This document shows, piece after piece, positions 27,492-36,858 of a stretch of DNA of 64,000 nucleotides. Made by a program: the position numbers and the translations under genes. The notes beneath the pieces were generated by a model. It was given only the letters and a program-made list of their open reading frames with translations, was not told the DNA's origin and did not search any database. Within the stretch, counting starts at the first letter, position 1. Each line of letters begins with the position of its first letter. Location of the stretch: positions 496,001 through 560,000 of the forward strand of contig CP179198.1 of NCBI GenBank assembly GCA_051201585.1, given 5' to 3'. This DNA is from UBA868 sp016776875. Lineage in GTDB: Bacteria > Pseudomonadota > Gammaproteobacteria > Arenicellales > UBA868.

Positions 27492-29705
27492 TTATTGCCC
27501 CGTTTTGGAGCGCATAAACTGTTGAAAAATGACGGGAGCCATGACGATCACCGCCAGTAAATCACTGCTCGTGCTGGGCGCTACCAGTAATAAACCGCCA
27601 ACCGCCATTAGTAATCGCCAGAGGCCGTTTAGAGGCTGCCTGAAATAAGCCGATACTGCGGTGGCGATCGCGAATACACCGATCGCACAGGATATGGAAA
27701 CCTGTAGGAACGATATCCACGTAAAGTGTTCTGGTAAAACAATTAGGATTGTTGGTGCGTAGACAAACACCATAGGTACCATGAGTTTGCCGATACCCAA
27801 GGTAAACGCGTTGATCCCGGTTCTGAATGGATTGGCTCCTGCGATACCGGCAGCTGCATAAGCCGAGGCACAAACCGGGGGCGTAATTTCAGAAATTACG
27901 CCGTAGTAGAGTACAAACATGTGAGTCGCCAGTGGCGGTACACCCAGATTTGATAGCGCCGGCTGGGCGACAGCGACCAACATGATGTACAACGCTGTGG
28001 TAGGCAAGCCTGCACCCATCAGTATGCAGGCGATGGCTATCATGACTAACGATAGAAATTGTTGAATGGAGTCCTGCGAGAATGCTTCAGAAGGCAGCCA
28101 ACCGATTACAGCGAACAGGCTTTCAGCCATATCTGCAGCGCCGGAGGTCACCATAAAGCCGAGTCGAAAGCCCACTCCGGTTGTGTTGATGACGCCAACC
28201 ACAATTCCAACTGCAGCAGAAGCGGCGCCTACTGCGAGGGCATACTGAACGCCAACGTTACAACTATCAAATAGCTCCTTGAAGGGTTTGCGAGGACCTC
28301 TATGTAACAATGAAACAATAGTAAGTCCGGCGAGTATTCCCGCGATGGCCGGTGAAAATCCTTCGCCGCTATACGGAGAGGCTTTCCAGAAAATAAATCC
28401 TAGCAATGTGAAAGGAAGCAACAGCGTGGCGGGTTTGTTGAAGCCGCAAAACCCAACTACTACGCATAAACTAATACCCATGAATGCCGCCATGTTCGGC
28501 GTGTAGCCGGAAAACAGCACGATCAACAGAGCCAGCAACGGCATAATGGTAAACCAGCCTTTACGCCAGACGTCTATGAATATCGGTAACTGATCCTTGG
28601 TATAGGCTTTCAGCCCGAGTTTCTTGGCGGTAAAGTGCACAATAGATAACACACCAATGTAGTGCATCATGGCGGGCACGATTGCCGCTATTACAATTGT
28701 GGTGTACGGTACTTCCAGGTATTCCGCCATCAAAAAGCTGGCGGCTCCCATGATCGGCGGGGTGATCTGACCGCCTGCACTCGAGGCCGCTTCCACGCCA
28801 CCCGCAAAATGGCCGGGATAACCCATGCGTTTCATATTGGGAATGGTGAGTGATCCGGTGGATACAGTATTGGCAATTGAAGAGCCGGAGATCGTGCCGA
28901 AAAATGCGGAAGACACGACGCTGACCTTGGCAGGTCCACCGGTGTATCTACCGGCCAGCATCATCGCGTTATCAACGAAAAACTGTCCCAGCCCCATGCG
29001 TTGAGCTACCACGCCGAAGAGTACAAAATGGAACACTACGGTCGAAACGACCCATAACGTAATACCAAAAATCCCCTCGAAGGGGAAATACATATTGTTT
29101 ATAAATTGCCGCCAGTCAACGCCGGGATGTTGCAGAATCTGTGCCGGCATCCACGGACCTAGCAATGCGAAACCAATAAAGATCAGGATAATTAGTGGCA
29201 AAATAAAGCCAATGGTTCGGCGCGCTATCTCGAGGGAGGAAAGCACCAAGACGCTGCCGAAAAATACATCGAGTCCGGTCGGGTTGCCCTGGCGCAGCAT
29301 TTGTTCCGGAATGAACAAATGGAAAGCATCTATACCTCGCCAACTCACCCAAAGGAACAGGGCGGCTGCAATTGCAAGGGTCAGAGTAATCCAATCGTAA
29401 AGCGGGACACTACCGGGTCGCAGCCATCTGATTGGCCGATACTGCATTGCGGATTCTTTTTTCAGCAAGGGAAAGCTGCAAAAGATAAATAGGTATAAAC
29501 CGGAAAGGTGAATCCCCATATGGACGTAATCCACCGGTGTACCAAAACCTGCGGTCCACAAGTGGTAGGCTGCAAAGACAACAGTGGCCCAATATAGAAA
29601 ACGACTTAATGCGGGACCGTTGTCGCGGATTCTCAGAGCCGAGTCATATTCTCTTTCGAGCTCTTCGAGAGTCTTGGCATCGATCGCAGTCTCGGTAGTT
29701 GCCAT
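27492..29705 (-). CDS. TRAP transporter fused permease (4TM-12TM)
   Basis: A 737-residue integral membrane protein that combines the small DctQ-like and large DctM-like TRAP subunits, the form paired with TAXI receptors. N-terminal helices (FLYWATVVFAAYHLW, LSGLYLFIFCSFPLL) precede the DctM part with GPAKVSVVSSAFFGTISGSSIANTVSTGSLTIPNMKRMGY, GGVEAASSAGGQITPPIMGAASFLMAEY and GAGLPTTALYIMLVAVAQPAL. It uses ion gradients to import organic acids or amino acids. The TAXI receptor gene is 95 bp upstream, separated by a hairpin. Confidence 0.92.
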   Translation of the reverse strand: MATTETAIDAKTLEELEREYDSALRIRDNGPALSRFLYWATVVFAAYHLWTAGFGTPVDYVHMGIHLSGLYLFIFCSFPLLKKESAMQYRPIRWLRPGSVPLYDWITLTLAIAAALFLWVSWRGIDAFHLFIPEQMLRQGNPTGLDVFFGSVLVLSSLEIARRTIGFILPLIILIFIGFALLGPWMPAQILQHPGVDWRQFINNMYFPFEGIFGITLWVVSTVVFHFVLFGVVAQRMGLGQFFVDNAMMLAGRYTGGPAKVSVVSSAFFGTISGSSIANTVSTGSLTIPNMKRMGYPGHFAGGVEAASSAGGQITPPIMGAASFLMAEYLEVPYTTIVIAAIVPAMMHYIGVLSIVHFTAKKLGLKAYTKDQLPIFIDVWRKGWFTIMPLLALLIVLFSGYTPNMAAFMGISLCVVVGFCGFNKPATLLLPFTLLGFIFWKASPYSGEGFSPAIAGILAGLTIVSLLHRGPRKPFKELFDSCNVGVQYALAVGAASAAVGIVVGVINTTGVGFRLGFMVTSGAADMAESLFAVIGWLPSEAFSQDSIQQFLSLVMIAIACILMGAGLPTTALYIMLVAVAQPALSNLGVPPLATHMFVLYYGVISEITPPVCASAYAAAGIAGANPFRTGINAFTLGIGKLMVPMVFVYAPTILIVLPEHFTWISFLQVSISCAIGVFAIATAVSAYFRQPLNGLWRLLMAVGGLLLVAPSTSSDLLAVIVMAPVIFQQFMRSKTGQ

Positions 29706-29742
29706 GATTTACCGTTGAGTAGATTTTAACGATGTAAACAAA

Positions 29743-29772
29743 GGGGGCAGTGACATCAAGTCAACCGCCCCC
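29743..29772 (-). terminator. Hairpin between TAXI receptor and TRAP permease genes
   Basis: On the minus strand GGGGGC and GCCCCC frame an inner TGAC/GTCA pair, followed by TTTGTTTAC. It lies inside the transporter operon and resembles the proX-proV hairpin: both probably lower expression of the membrane subunit relative to the binding protein. Confidence 0.55.
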
Positions 29773-29800
29773 AAAAAAACCCCGATACAGAGGTGGAGAG

Positions 29801-30811
29801 TTACATTAAGCCGGCTTCTTTATAAAAACGCGCCGCACCTGGATGTAGTGGTACACCAATACCTTCGACACCATCGAGAGCAGTTTCGACGGTAATTACC
29901 TTGCCTTTGGAGTGACCGTTATCGAGCAATTTGCGTGCAGTCTTTGACCACAGTGCTTTGGTAATTTGATAAATCAGCTCTTCGTCCTGGTTGGCATTCG
30001 TGATCAAGATACCGCTAACCGCCACAGTATTTACATCATAGGTGACTCCGGGATAGGTGCCAGCCGGAATTGATGATGGAATGTAGTAGGGAACGCTTTT
30101 GTTAGCCATCTTTACTTCTTCATCCGTAAAATTATATAGCTCCATACCCTTGGTATTGTCTAACTGAATCATGGCGGCGACCGGTGTACCGGCAGCGTAG
30201 AAGTAAGCGTCTAACTGACCGTCTGCTAGGCGTTCTGCACTCTGTGAATTGTTCAGTTCGGCTTCTTGAATATTGTCACGGTTAACGCCGTGATCGGCGA
30301 TGATTAACTCAACCGCAATTTGAGTGCCAGAACCGGCCTGCGCGATCCCCACTCGTTTACCTTTTAGATCGCTTAGGCTATTCAAACTACCGCCCTTGGG
30401 CAAAACTAAATGCAGGTCTTCGGGGTACAGATTGGCGATAATTCGCAGATCAGGTTTGGCATTGTTTTCGTACTTGCCGATTCCGTTGTAAGCGAAGTGC
30501 AGGGTGGCTGCCCCAGTTAGGCCAGCTTCCATATCACCCGCCTGAACGGCGTTGCAGTTATGAGCAGAGGCATTGGTCGATTGAGCCATGGCAACGAGGC
30601 CGGGTACGCCACAGTTACCACCTTTCTCGCACGCCCGGGAACCCGGGGGGTTGGAAATGGCGTTAGCGATGATGCCTCCTATGGGGAAGTATGTGCCGCC
30701 CGCGCCACCGGTGCCAATGCGGAAAAATTGCATTTCCTGCGCTTGCACCGCACTTCCCAGTGCTACAGCGCCACCAAGTACGGTGGCTAAAACTAAATTA
30801 CGTAATTTCAT
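29801..30811 (-). CDS. TAXI family TRAP transporter solute-binding protein
   Basis: A 336-residue periplasmic receptor with a signal peptide (KLRNLVLATVLGGAVALGSAVQAQ, about 25 residues). The TAXI signature follows in FFRIGTGGAGGTYFPIGGIIANAIS, with LVAMAQSTNASAHNCNAVQAGDMEAGLTGAATLHFAY and LKGKRVGIAQAGSGTQIAVELIIADHGV. TAXI proteins bind small organic acids or amino acids, often glutamate-like. It is the first gene of the TRAP operon and divergent from a LysR gene. Confidence 0.92.
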   Translation of the reverse strand: MKLRNLVLATVLGGAVALGSAVQAQEMQFFRIGTGGAGGTYFPIGGIIANAISNPPGSRACEKGGNCGVPGLVAMAQSTNASAHNCNAVQAGDMEAGLTGAATLHFAYNGIGKYENNAKPDLRIIANLYPEDLHLVLPKGGSLNSLSDLKGKRVGIAQAGSGTQIAVELIIADHGVNRDNIQEAELNNSQSAERLADGQLDAYFYAAGTPVAAMIQLDNTKGMELYNFTDEEVKMANKSVPYYIPSSIPAGTYPGVTYDVNTVAVSGILITNANQDEELIYQITKALWSKTARKLLDNGHSKGKVITVETALDGVEGIGVPLHPGAARFYKEAGLM

Positions 30812-30965
30812 GCGATTTCCTCGATTTAGATGTTTTTTGGTTATTCGGATGGTCTTATTCTTAACGCAAGACTTTTAATGCGTCGTTTTATGGTAACCAA
30901 AGTCTAATATTAATAAAAATTAGAAATTCCGTTTAAACTATCATTTTTTTCGATAGATAATCAGG

Positions 30966-31896
30966 ATGAATCTTAAACAGCTCCGGGCCTTTGCCGAAGT
31001 GATGGAAACGGGGTCGGCATCTGAAGCGGCGCGTCGGCTGCATCGTTCCCAGCCAGCAATCAGTGCATTGATTGCATCTCTTGAGAATGAACTAGGGATC
31101 GGATTATTTACGCGTACCGGTATGCGTCTCAAGCCGGCTCCAGAGGCTCATTTCCTATTGCGCGAGGCTCATGAAATTTTGAACAGGGTGGATAAAGCCC
31201 GAAGTACGATGCTCGCCGTTCGCGATTCAAAGGTCGGTCAGCTGAGAACTAGCGAGTATGCCAGGGCCCGCCATTTATCTTCTTCCGAAGTTGATAGACC
31301 GTTTTTTGGGGGAGCGCTGTGATATCGAGGTTAATTTAATTACGCGGTCTTCACCCGAAATCGAGCAGCTGGTTTCAGCGCAAAACGTGGAGATGGGTTT
31401 TGCTGATTACCATTTGCTCAATGCATACGACAATGACCTCGTGTCTTTTGACCTATACGAATTTGAATGTCTGTGTGCTATGCGGTCAGATGATCCCCTG
31501 GCGGGCAAATCTTTAATTACGCCTGACGAGCTTGATGGAAAGACATTAGCGACGCTGCACCCTGAACATTCAACGACGATTCAAGTGGCAAACGCGTTTA
31601 AAGCGGCCGATGCCCGGATGGTGGTTGGATTTAACGCACAGTACTTCATTCCCCTGTTTACTTTTGTCGAGAGAGGGTCCGTGTATTCGTTAGTCGATTT
31701 ACTCAGTGTAAAAACGTACCTAACTCAGCATCAGGGCAACGATCGCAAACTAGTTTTTCGGCCATTCGCGCCACGGGTAAGTTTACGGGCCACAATAATC
31801 ACGCCGAACCATAAACCTATATCTTCGTTAACCAGGGAATTTTTGGAATTTTTCAAACAAGCTCTGAGCAGTATTCAACAAAAAGATTACACCTAA
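30966..31896 (+). CDS. LysR-type regulator, frameshifted
   Basis: About 309 residues in two frames: 30966-31250 gives the helix-turn-helix domain (MNLKQLRAFAEVMETGSASEAARRLHRSQPAISALIASLENELGIGLF), and from about 31249 the effector domain continues one frame later to 31896. One extra base in GAGAACTAGC (31245-31250) explains the break. Without it the joint reads GQLRLASMPGPAIYLLPKLIDRFL, the usual linker. It is divergent from the TAXI receptor gene, so it is the likely regulator of the transporter and amino-acid-oxidising operon. Confidence 0.82.
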
Positions 31897-31985
31897 GGAT
31901 TACCAAATCATCGCTTAAAAACAAAAAATGGAAGGAGGCGAGGCGCACTTTCGTTACGCCTTGTTGATATTGAGATTGATTAATA

Positions 31986-32033
31986 TGGTGGGCCCGGTAG
32001 GACTTGAACCTACGAACAATGGATTATGAGTCC
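31986..32033 (-). other. 3' half of a tRNA (CAU anticodon) - attachment-site-like remnant
   Basis: On the minus strand this reads from the anticodon loop (CTCATAA) through a well-paired T arm (GTAGG-TTCAAGT-CCTAC) to an encoded CCA end. The 5' half (acceptor strand, D arm, upper anticodon arm) is missing: the bases beyond 32033 do not match a tRNA. CAU anticodons belong to tRNA-Met or tRNA-Ile2. A 3' tRNA half is the normal footprint of integrase-mediated insertion. It shares a 17 bp core with 36846-36862. Confidence 0.7.
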
Positions 32034-32156
32034 CAAACGAAGTTAAGAAGACTTCACTAAAACCCTTTATTTATAGCAATCCTCGCACTCCGACTTCCAC
32101 GCAATCGGACTTAAAGGGGCTTTAAAGGGCAGGAAGGAACATCAGTCTATTCCTTA

Positions 32157-33776
32157 TTAGGATGTGGAAACATCTAGTGCTGGCAGCGGCTCACGCCCGG
32201 CGAGCAAATCGGAGCCTTTTTCCCCGATCATGATCGACGGCGCATTTGTATTACCACTGGTTATTGTGGGCATGATCGATGCATCGATTACCCGCAATCC
32301 TTCGATCCCGCGAACGCGCAACTGCTCATCGACGACCGCCATGGTATCGACACCCATCTTGCAGGTTCCGCAGAGGTGGTGAGTCGGCTTGCCATGGTCC
32401 TTGACGAAACGAAGTACATCGACCTCGTCGCGCACCCCCGGACCCGGATCGATTTCGCCGCCGCGCACCGGGTCGAAAGCCGGCTGGGTGACGATATTGC
32501 GGCAAATCTCGAAGAGGTCAATCATGTCTCTGCGATCTTTATCGGTCTTGAAGTAATTGCACAGGATCGACGGTGCTGCTAACGGATCAGCAGATTTCAG
32601 GCTGACGCGGCCAACCGACGTCGGTTGTAGCGGCATTGCAAACAACAGGAATCCGTGCGGTGCAAGGGACTGCATTTTTTCGTAATTGATCGCAAGTGGC
32701 ATGAAACAGATCTGCAGATTCGGCCGATCCGACGATCGACTGCGGACATAACCCGCGACTTCGGACTGGTTGGTTGCAGCCGGGCCATCCTGGTTCAGCA
32801 ACCAGCGCAGGCCGTTCTTGGCGCGGTTCAGCAGCGAGATCTCGGGGTTGACGCTAAGCGGTTGTGTGCATTCCTGCTGCAGCTGAAAATCCCAGTGGTC
32901 CTGCAGGTTGGCGCCGACACCGGGCAGATCGCTAACGACGTTGATGCCATGCCGGCGCAGTTCCTCGGCAGGACCGATACCGGACAGCATCAGCAACTGT
33001 GGTGAATTGGTTGCGCCCCCGGCGACAATGATTTCTTCACCGGCTTCGATCCGATGCAACTGCCCAGCCTGCAGATACTCGACACCCCGGGCGCGATTGC
33101 CGTTGAGCAGAATCTGGGTGACGTGGCAGCCGGTCGTGACAGTCAGGTTGGCGCGCTTTCGGACCGGGTCGAGATAAGCGGTCGAAGTGCTGCTGCGTCG
33201 ACCATTGTGAATACTCTGGTCCATTGGACTGAATCCTTCCTGGCAGCCACCGTTGGTATCGTGCGACAGCGGGTAGCCGGCCTGCTGGACCGCTTCGAGA
33301 AAATATTCGTACAACGGGTTTGCGTGCGCCGGACGATGAATCTGGAGCGGCCCGTTGCCACCACGGAATTCATCTTCTCCACCGCTATAAGTTTCCATTC
33401 GCTTGAAATAAGGAAGGCAATGCGCGTAGGACCAACTCGGCAACCCTTGCGCGGCCCAACTGTCAAAATCCTGCGGCTGGCCACGCACGAACGCCATGCC
33501 GTTAATACTCGACGAGCCACCGAGCACCTTGCCGCGCGGGCAGTACAGGCGGCGACCATTCAGTTGCGGTTCGGGATCGGTGTGGTAGAGCCAGTTGTGT
33601 CGCGGACTGGTGTATTCGTAGATAAACGCAGCGGGGACCTTGAGCCAGAGACTGCGGTCGACCGGGCCAGCTTCCAGCAAAAGCACACTGACGTCCGGAT
33701 TTTCGCTCAAACGGTTTGCCACCACACAGCCTGCGGAACCGGCGCCGACGATGATGTAGTCATAGGACGGCTGCAT
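32157..33776 (-). CDS. GMC family FAD oxidoreductase (choline/alcohol dehydrogenase-like)
   Basis: A 539-residue GMC enzyme. YDYIIVGAGSAGCVVANRLSE is the FAD motif, with CPRGKVLGGSSSINGMAFVRGQPQDFDSWA and GGATNSPQLLMLSGIGPAEELRRHGI. The catalytic region THHLCGTCKMG is followed by DASIMPTITSGNTNAPSIMIGEK. It looks more G+C-rich at third positions than the genes outside 31986-36870. It is 4 bp after the toroid-like gene and probably in one transcript with it and the sterol-desaturase-family gene. The set might modify a lipid or isoprenoid alcohol; the substrate is not known. Confidence 0.88.
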   Translation of the reverse strand: MQPSYDYIIVGAGSAGCVVANRLSENPDVSVLLLEAGPVDRSLWLKVPAAFIYEYTSPRHNWLYHTDPEPQLNGRRLYCPRGKVLGGSSSINGMAFVRGQPQDFDSWAAQGLPSWSYAHCLPYFKRMETYSGGEDEFRGGNGPLQIHRPAHANPLYEYFLEAVQQAGYPLSHDTNGGCQEGFSPMDQSIHNGRRSSTSTAYLDPVRKRANLTVTTGCHVTQILLNGNRARGVEYLQAGQLHRIEAGEEIIVAGGATNSPQLLMLSGIGPAEELRRHGINVVSDLPGVGANLQDHWDFQLQQECTQPLSVNPEISLLNRAKNGLRWLLNQDGPAATNQSEVAGYVRSRSSDRPNLQICFMPLAINYEKMQSLAPHGFLLFAMPLQPTSVGRVSLKSADPLAAPSILCNYFKTDKDRRDMIDLFEICRNIVTQPAFDPVRGGEIDPGPGVRDEVDVLRFVKDHGKPTHHLCGTCKMGVDTMAVVDEQLRVRGIEGLRVIDASIMPTITSGNTNAPSIMIGEKGSDLLAGREPLPALDVSTS

Positions 33777-33780
33777 GAAC

Positions 33781-34794
33781 CTAATGCTCTTTGATCAGGT
33801 AACTCGACAGGCTATGGGCGAGTTCGAACATGTACAAACCGCTTTCAACGGCCGCGTCTACGGTAAATTCTAATGGCTGGTTCTCGATTGACGGATACTC
33901 CGGATGGCGCAGCCAAAGACCTTCGGGCGTTTGTGTGTCCATCGTCCATTGCCAGATATCTAGGCTGAGTTTCGCGTATTTGACATCACCGGTTACCGAG
34001 TACAACTGAGCCGCACCCCAAGCGACCTTGCGGTTGGTAATGACTGAATAGATCTCGTCGTGACATTTCGTTACTAAGTCATAAAGCTTTTCCCCCGCGG
34101 TCAGCCATTTGCCATCCCCAGTCAACGCATACAGATCAGCAAACACGAGCATCCCGAAACCGAGCGGAAAGTAGATTTGATCGGTGCCACCGATTTCAAT
34201 GACGAAGGTTGGATCGTCGTCTCTCAGATAGTCCCCGTTCAGATCGCGTTTCAACAAAAACCGTTCCGCCTGCGGTTGATTCGCCAGTGTTTCAAGCAGA
34301 TATTCCCCACAGCGAATCGCAGCTTCGTTGCGACCCAGGCACAGGAATGCCTTGGCCGCAGAACAGGTGGTGCCCCAGTCCATGACCTTAACGCCAGGTT
34401 CCCGAGGTTCCGTTACCACCGCGCCAAACGACTGCACTGTCTCGCCTTCCAGGTAGTCGCCTGCCGCGGTTGCCATTTGGGTACTCCCCAGCATTTGCAA
34501 GCCTCGGGCTATCCAGCCGTTGCGATAATTCCTGAAACTGAGTTCTTCAGTAGGGGTGTTCGCATGAAAATCCCCGTCCTCAAAAAAACGTTTCCTCAGG
34601 TGCATTTCAATGGCTTGCGCTTGAGAGGGTCGATCGGAAAGCGCAAATAGAACCGGCATTTTGTAATAGGCATCGATTTCATTTTCGATGCCCGGAAAAC
34701 TGCCATCGGCCGCTAATCGATCACTGACCCAGTCCGCGGCGCGGTTGCCTGCACTGATCAGTTCTGATGGTGATGGCCTCATTGATCTTGCCAC
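33781..34794 (-). CDS. Hypothetical protein, probable alpha/alpha-toroid fold
   Basis: A 337-residue soluble protein I cannot assign to a family. Repeated helix-pair-like units with aromatic and small residues are visible (RNYRNGWIARGLQMLGSTQMATAAGDYL, DWGTTCSAAKAFLCLGRNEAAIRCGEYLLETL, PLGFGMLVFADLYALTGDGKWLTAGEKLYDLV, VAWGAAQLYSVTGDVKYAKLSLDIW). This is the look of alpha/alpha barrels found in terpene cyclases, glycosidases and epimerases. No DxDD cyclase motif was seen. It overlaps the sterol-desaturase-family gene by 16 bp, so the two are coupled. Confidence 0.6.
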   Translation of the reverse strand: MARSMRPSPSELISAGNRAADWVSDRLAADGSFPGIENEIDAYYKMPVLFALSDRPSQAQAIEMHLRKRFFEDGDFHANTPTEELSFRNYRNGWIARGLQMLGSTQMATAAGDYLEGETVQSFGAVVTEPREPGVKVMDWGTTCSAAKAFLCLGRNEAAIRCGEYLLETLANQPQAERFLLKRDLNGDYLRDDDPTFVIEIGGTDQIYFPLGFGMLVFADLYALTGDGKWLTAGEKLYDLVTKCHDEIYSVITNRKVAWGAAQLYSVTGDVKYAKLSLDIWQWTMDTQTPEGLWLRHPEYPSIENQPLEFTVDAAVESGLYMFELAHSLSSYLIKEH

Positions 34795-35744
34795 ACTCGA
34801 TACTTATTCGCTTCTTTGAGACCGTCGTTTTCACACCCGAACCATTTATCGAGTGCCACCAATGGATTGCCGTAGTTGCACTTAATGTATCGATGATGCA
34901 ATTGATGATGGAATGATGTCAGGTACAGAAACGGCTTTCCACGAATGGTCAAGGCTTCATAACCGCTGTGGGTCACTGCAGCACCGACGGAATTCCATTG
35001 ATTGTGAAATAGGATATGCAATGGATGCGATGGCAAGATGATGTGAATTAAGACACTGCTCATATACAGGAGATGCTCGATCGGATGCATCGAAAATCCG
35101 GACCAGGGTCCGAGGACGACATTACGGTGATGCACCGAATGCGCGATTCGAAATAATGGTTTCCAGTGCAGCAGGCGGTGCACGAGATGAAAATGTACTG
35201 AAGTAAAAAAGGGGATAAAGAGGAAGATCAACACGAACGAAACAGGATGATTGCGCCATTCAAGATAGTAAGGCAGGTAATCGTTGGCCATCGCCCAGAA
35301 GAACATGACTTCGTAAAGGGTCCAGATAACAACACCGCTGGTCATCGTCCAATACATGTTGTCTTTCACCTGGTCCCGCATAAAAAAGCGTGGGTTGTTG
35401 CGCTGTTGTTCACGGAATTCGAAGCGCCGCTCGGTTCCCTGCAGTTTGAACACATGCAAATAGAGATGCAGACCCCCGGCAACGATTAAGATCAAAAATG
35501 CATTGCGGAACAATAGCTGCGATATCCAGCCGATTTCAAATTCAACGCAACGCGCCAATTCAGGTTGCAGCCAGTACCAGGCGATGGCTGACAGTATTAA
35601 ATAGGGCAGAATGGTTGAGCCCAGAAAACGACCCGAAAACAAAAATTTGGCGGCATCGAAAACACGAATTGGCCACACAAAAATCGGCGCGCTTTGGATC
35701 GGTAATGGCGGCAGCCAGTTCCAGACTTTTCTGTTTGTGGACAC
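34779..35744 (-). CDS. Sterol desaturase / fatty acid hydroxylase superfamily protein
   Basis: A 321-residue membrane protein with the di-iron histidine clusters of this superfamily: HRLLH, then HSVHHRN, then HSGYE and FHHQLHH near the C-terminus. Several hydrophobic spans lie before them (ILPYLILSAIAWYWL, NAFLILIVAGGLHLYLHVF, FVLIFLFIPFFTSVHFHLVH). Relatives hydroxylate or desaturate sterols, carotenoids, alkyl chains or sphingolipids using O2. It is first in a three-gene minus-strand run with the toroid-like and GMC genes, divergent from a GcvA-type regulator. Confidence 0.87.
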   Translation of the reverse strand: MSTNRKVWNWLPPLPIQSAPIFVWPIRVFDAAKFLFSGRFLGSTILPYLILSAIAWYWLQPELARCVEFEIGWISQLLFRNAFLILIVAGGLHLYLHVFKLQGTERRFEFREQQRNNPRFFMRDQVKDNMYWTMTSGVVIWTLYEVMFFWAMANDYLPYYLEWRNHPVSFVLIFLFIPFFTSVHFHLVHRLLHWKPLFRIAHSVHHRNVVLGPWSGFSMHPIEHLLYMSSVLIHIILPSHPLHILFHNQWNSVGAAVTHSGYEALTIRGKPFLYLTSFHHQLHHRYIKCNYGNPLVALDKWFGCENDGLKEANKYRVWQDQ

Positions 35745-35919
35745 GGTAATTCGTTTGCCCTGCTTGAGGTTAAGACCAGATATCGCACTCTATGTATTTC
35801 CTACTCGTCAGGGAAACGATAATTTCGCTTGAGATATTTGTAAAACAAATACCTGGATTGGCTATACTGCTCATTCGACCTCTATTTTTGATACTCGCCT
35901 GACCGGGGACATTTGTCGA

Positions 35920-36858
35920 ATGTCGAACTTCAGACAGCGCTTACCACCGTTGAATACGCTCACCGCCTTCGAGGCCGCCTACCGGCTGGGTAGCTTCTCA
36001 CGCGCTGCCGAAGAACTGGCGCTTTCGCAGGGCAGCGTTAGTCGTTTGGTAAGACAACTTGAAGAATCGATTGGCGTGAAACTATTCTCGCGTGGCCGTT
36101 ACGATGTAACACCGACATCTGTTGGTCAGGAATATGCATATACAGTACGCCACTCGCTTTCTGACATCGCTCAGGCGACGGACCGGTTGCGATTAAACAG
36201 TCAGGATTCTGAGATACTAACGATCTATTCAGATCTGGGTCTTGGTAGTGCAATTCTCACGCCGTGTATGGGAGAGTTCCAGCGTCAACATCCGCAGGTA
36301 CGATTGCGGATCATCGTGTCTCCCGAGCCTATCGAAGAAACTCTCGAGGCATTTGATTTCGGCTTGCAACAGGGCCGTTGGGCCGAGCAGCGATTCGTGA
36401 TTGAATCGATTGGCGACGACCTGCTGTTTCCGGTGTGTTCGCCGGAATTGTTTGACAGTTTGAATAACCCGGGAGACCCGCAGGAGCTCGCGAGTAAGCC
36501 GCTTCTGAGTCTTGAGCAACGCAATCGGGCATGGCCTGACTGGCACGAGTTTTTCGCTGAATTCGATGTCACATTGCCGCACTCGTCGACCATTACTGTT
36601 CTCAATACCTACTCCATGTATCTGGACCTGGCCGAACTTGGTGAAGGTATTGCACTGGGTTGGGCGCGTACGGTGCAAGACCGTCTCGATGCAGGGAGTC
36701 TGGTCCGCGTACCCAATCTTTCGATACCGTTACCCGATTACATCAACGTGTATCGCAATCGGCAGGTACCAATCAAACCGAATTCGCGGGCATTTATAGA
36801 GTTGTTAAAAAGTCGGATTAAACTGGAAGGACTCGAACCCTCGACCAATGGATTATGA
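35920..36858 (+). CDS. GcvA-type LysR regulator
   Basis: A 312-residue LysR protein of the GcvA class: RLPPLNTLTAFEAAYRLGSFSRAAEELALSQGSVSRLVRQLEESIGVKLFSRGRYDVTPT, and a short effector domain with LGLGSAILTPCMGEFQRQHPQVRLRI. It is divergent from the sterol-desaturase-family gene (175 bp spacer) and probably regulates that operon. The final residues (KLEGLEPSTNGL) are translated from the tRNA-like remnant at 36823-36870. The C-terminus may thus have been rewritten at the island junction. Confidence 0.87.
   Translation: MSNFRQRLPPLNTLTAFEAAYRLGSFSRAAEELALSQGSVSRLVRQLEESIGVKLFSRGRYDVTPTSVGQEYAYTVRHSLSDIAQATDRLRLNSQDSEILTIYSDLGLGSAILTPCMGEFQRQHPQVRLRIIVSPEPIEETLEAFDFGLQQGRWAEQRFVIESIGDDLLFPVCSPELFDSLNNPGDPQELASKPLLSLEQRNRAWPDWHEFFAEFDVTLPHSSTITVLNTYSMYLDLAELGEGIALGWARTVQDRLDAGSLVRVPNLSIPLPDYINVYRNRQVPIKPNSRAFIELLKSRIKLEGLEPSTNGL

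Noticed and set aside
31986..32033. A functional tRNA-Met or tRNA-Ile2 gene
   Set aside because: The acceptor 5' strand, D arm and half of the anticodon arm are missing; only the 3' half is present.
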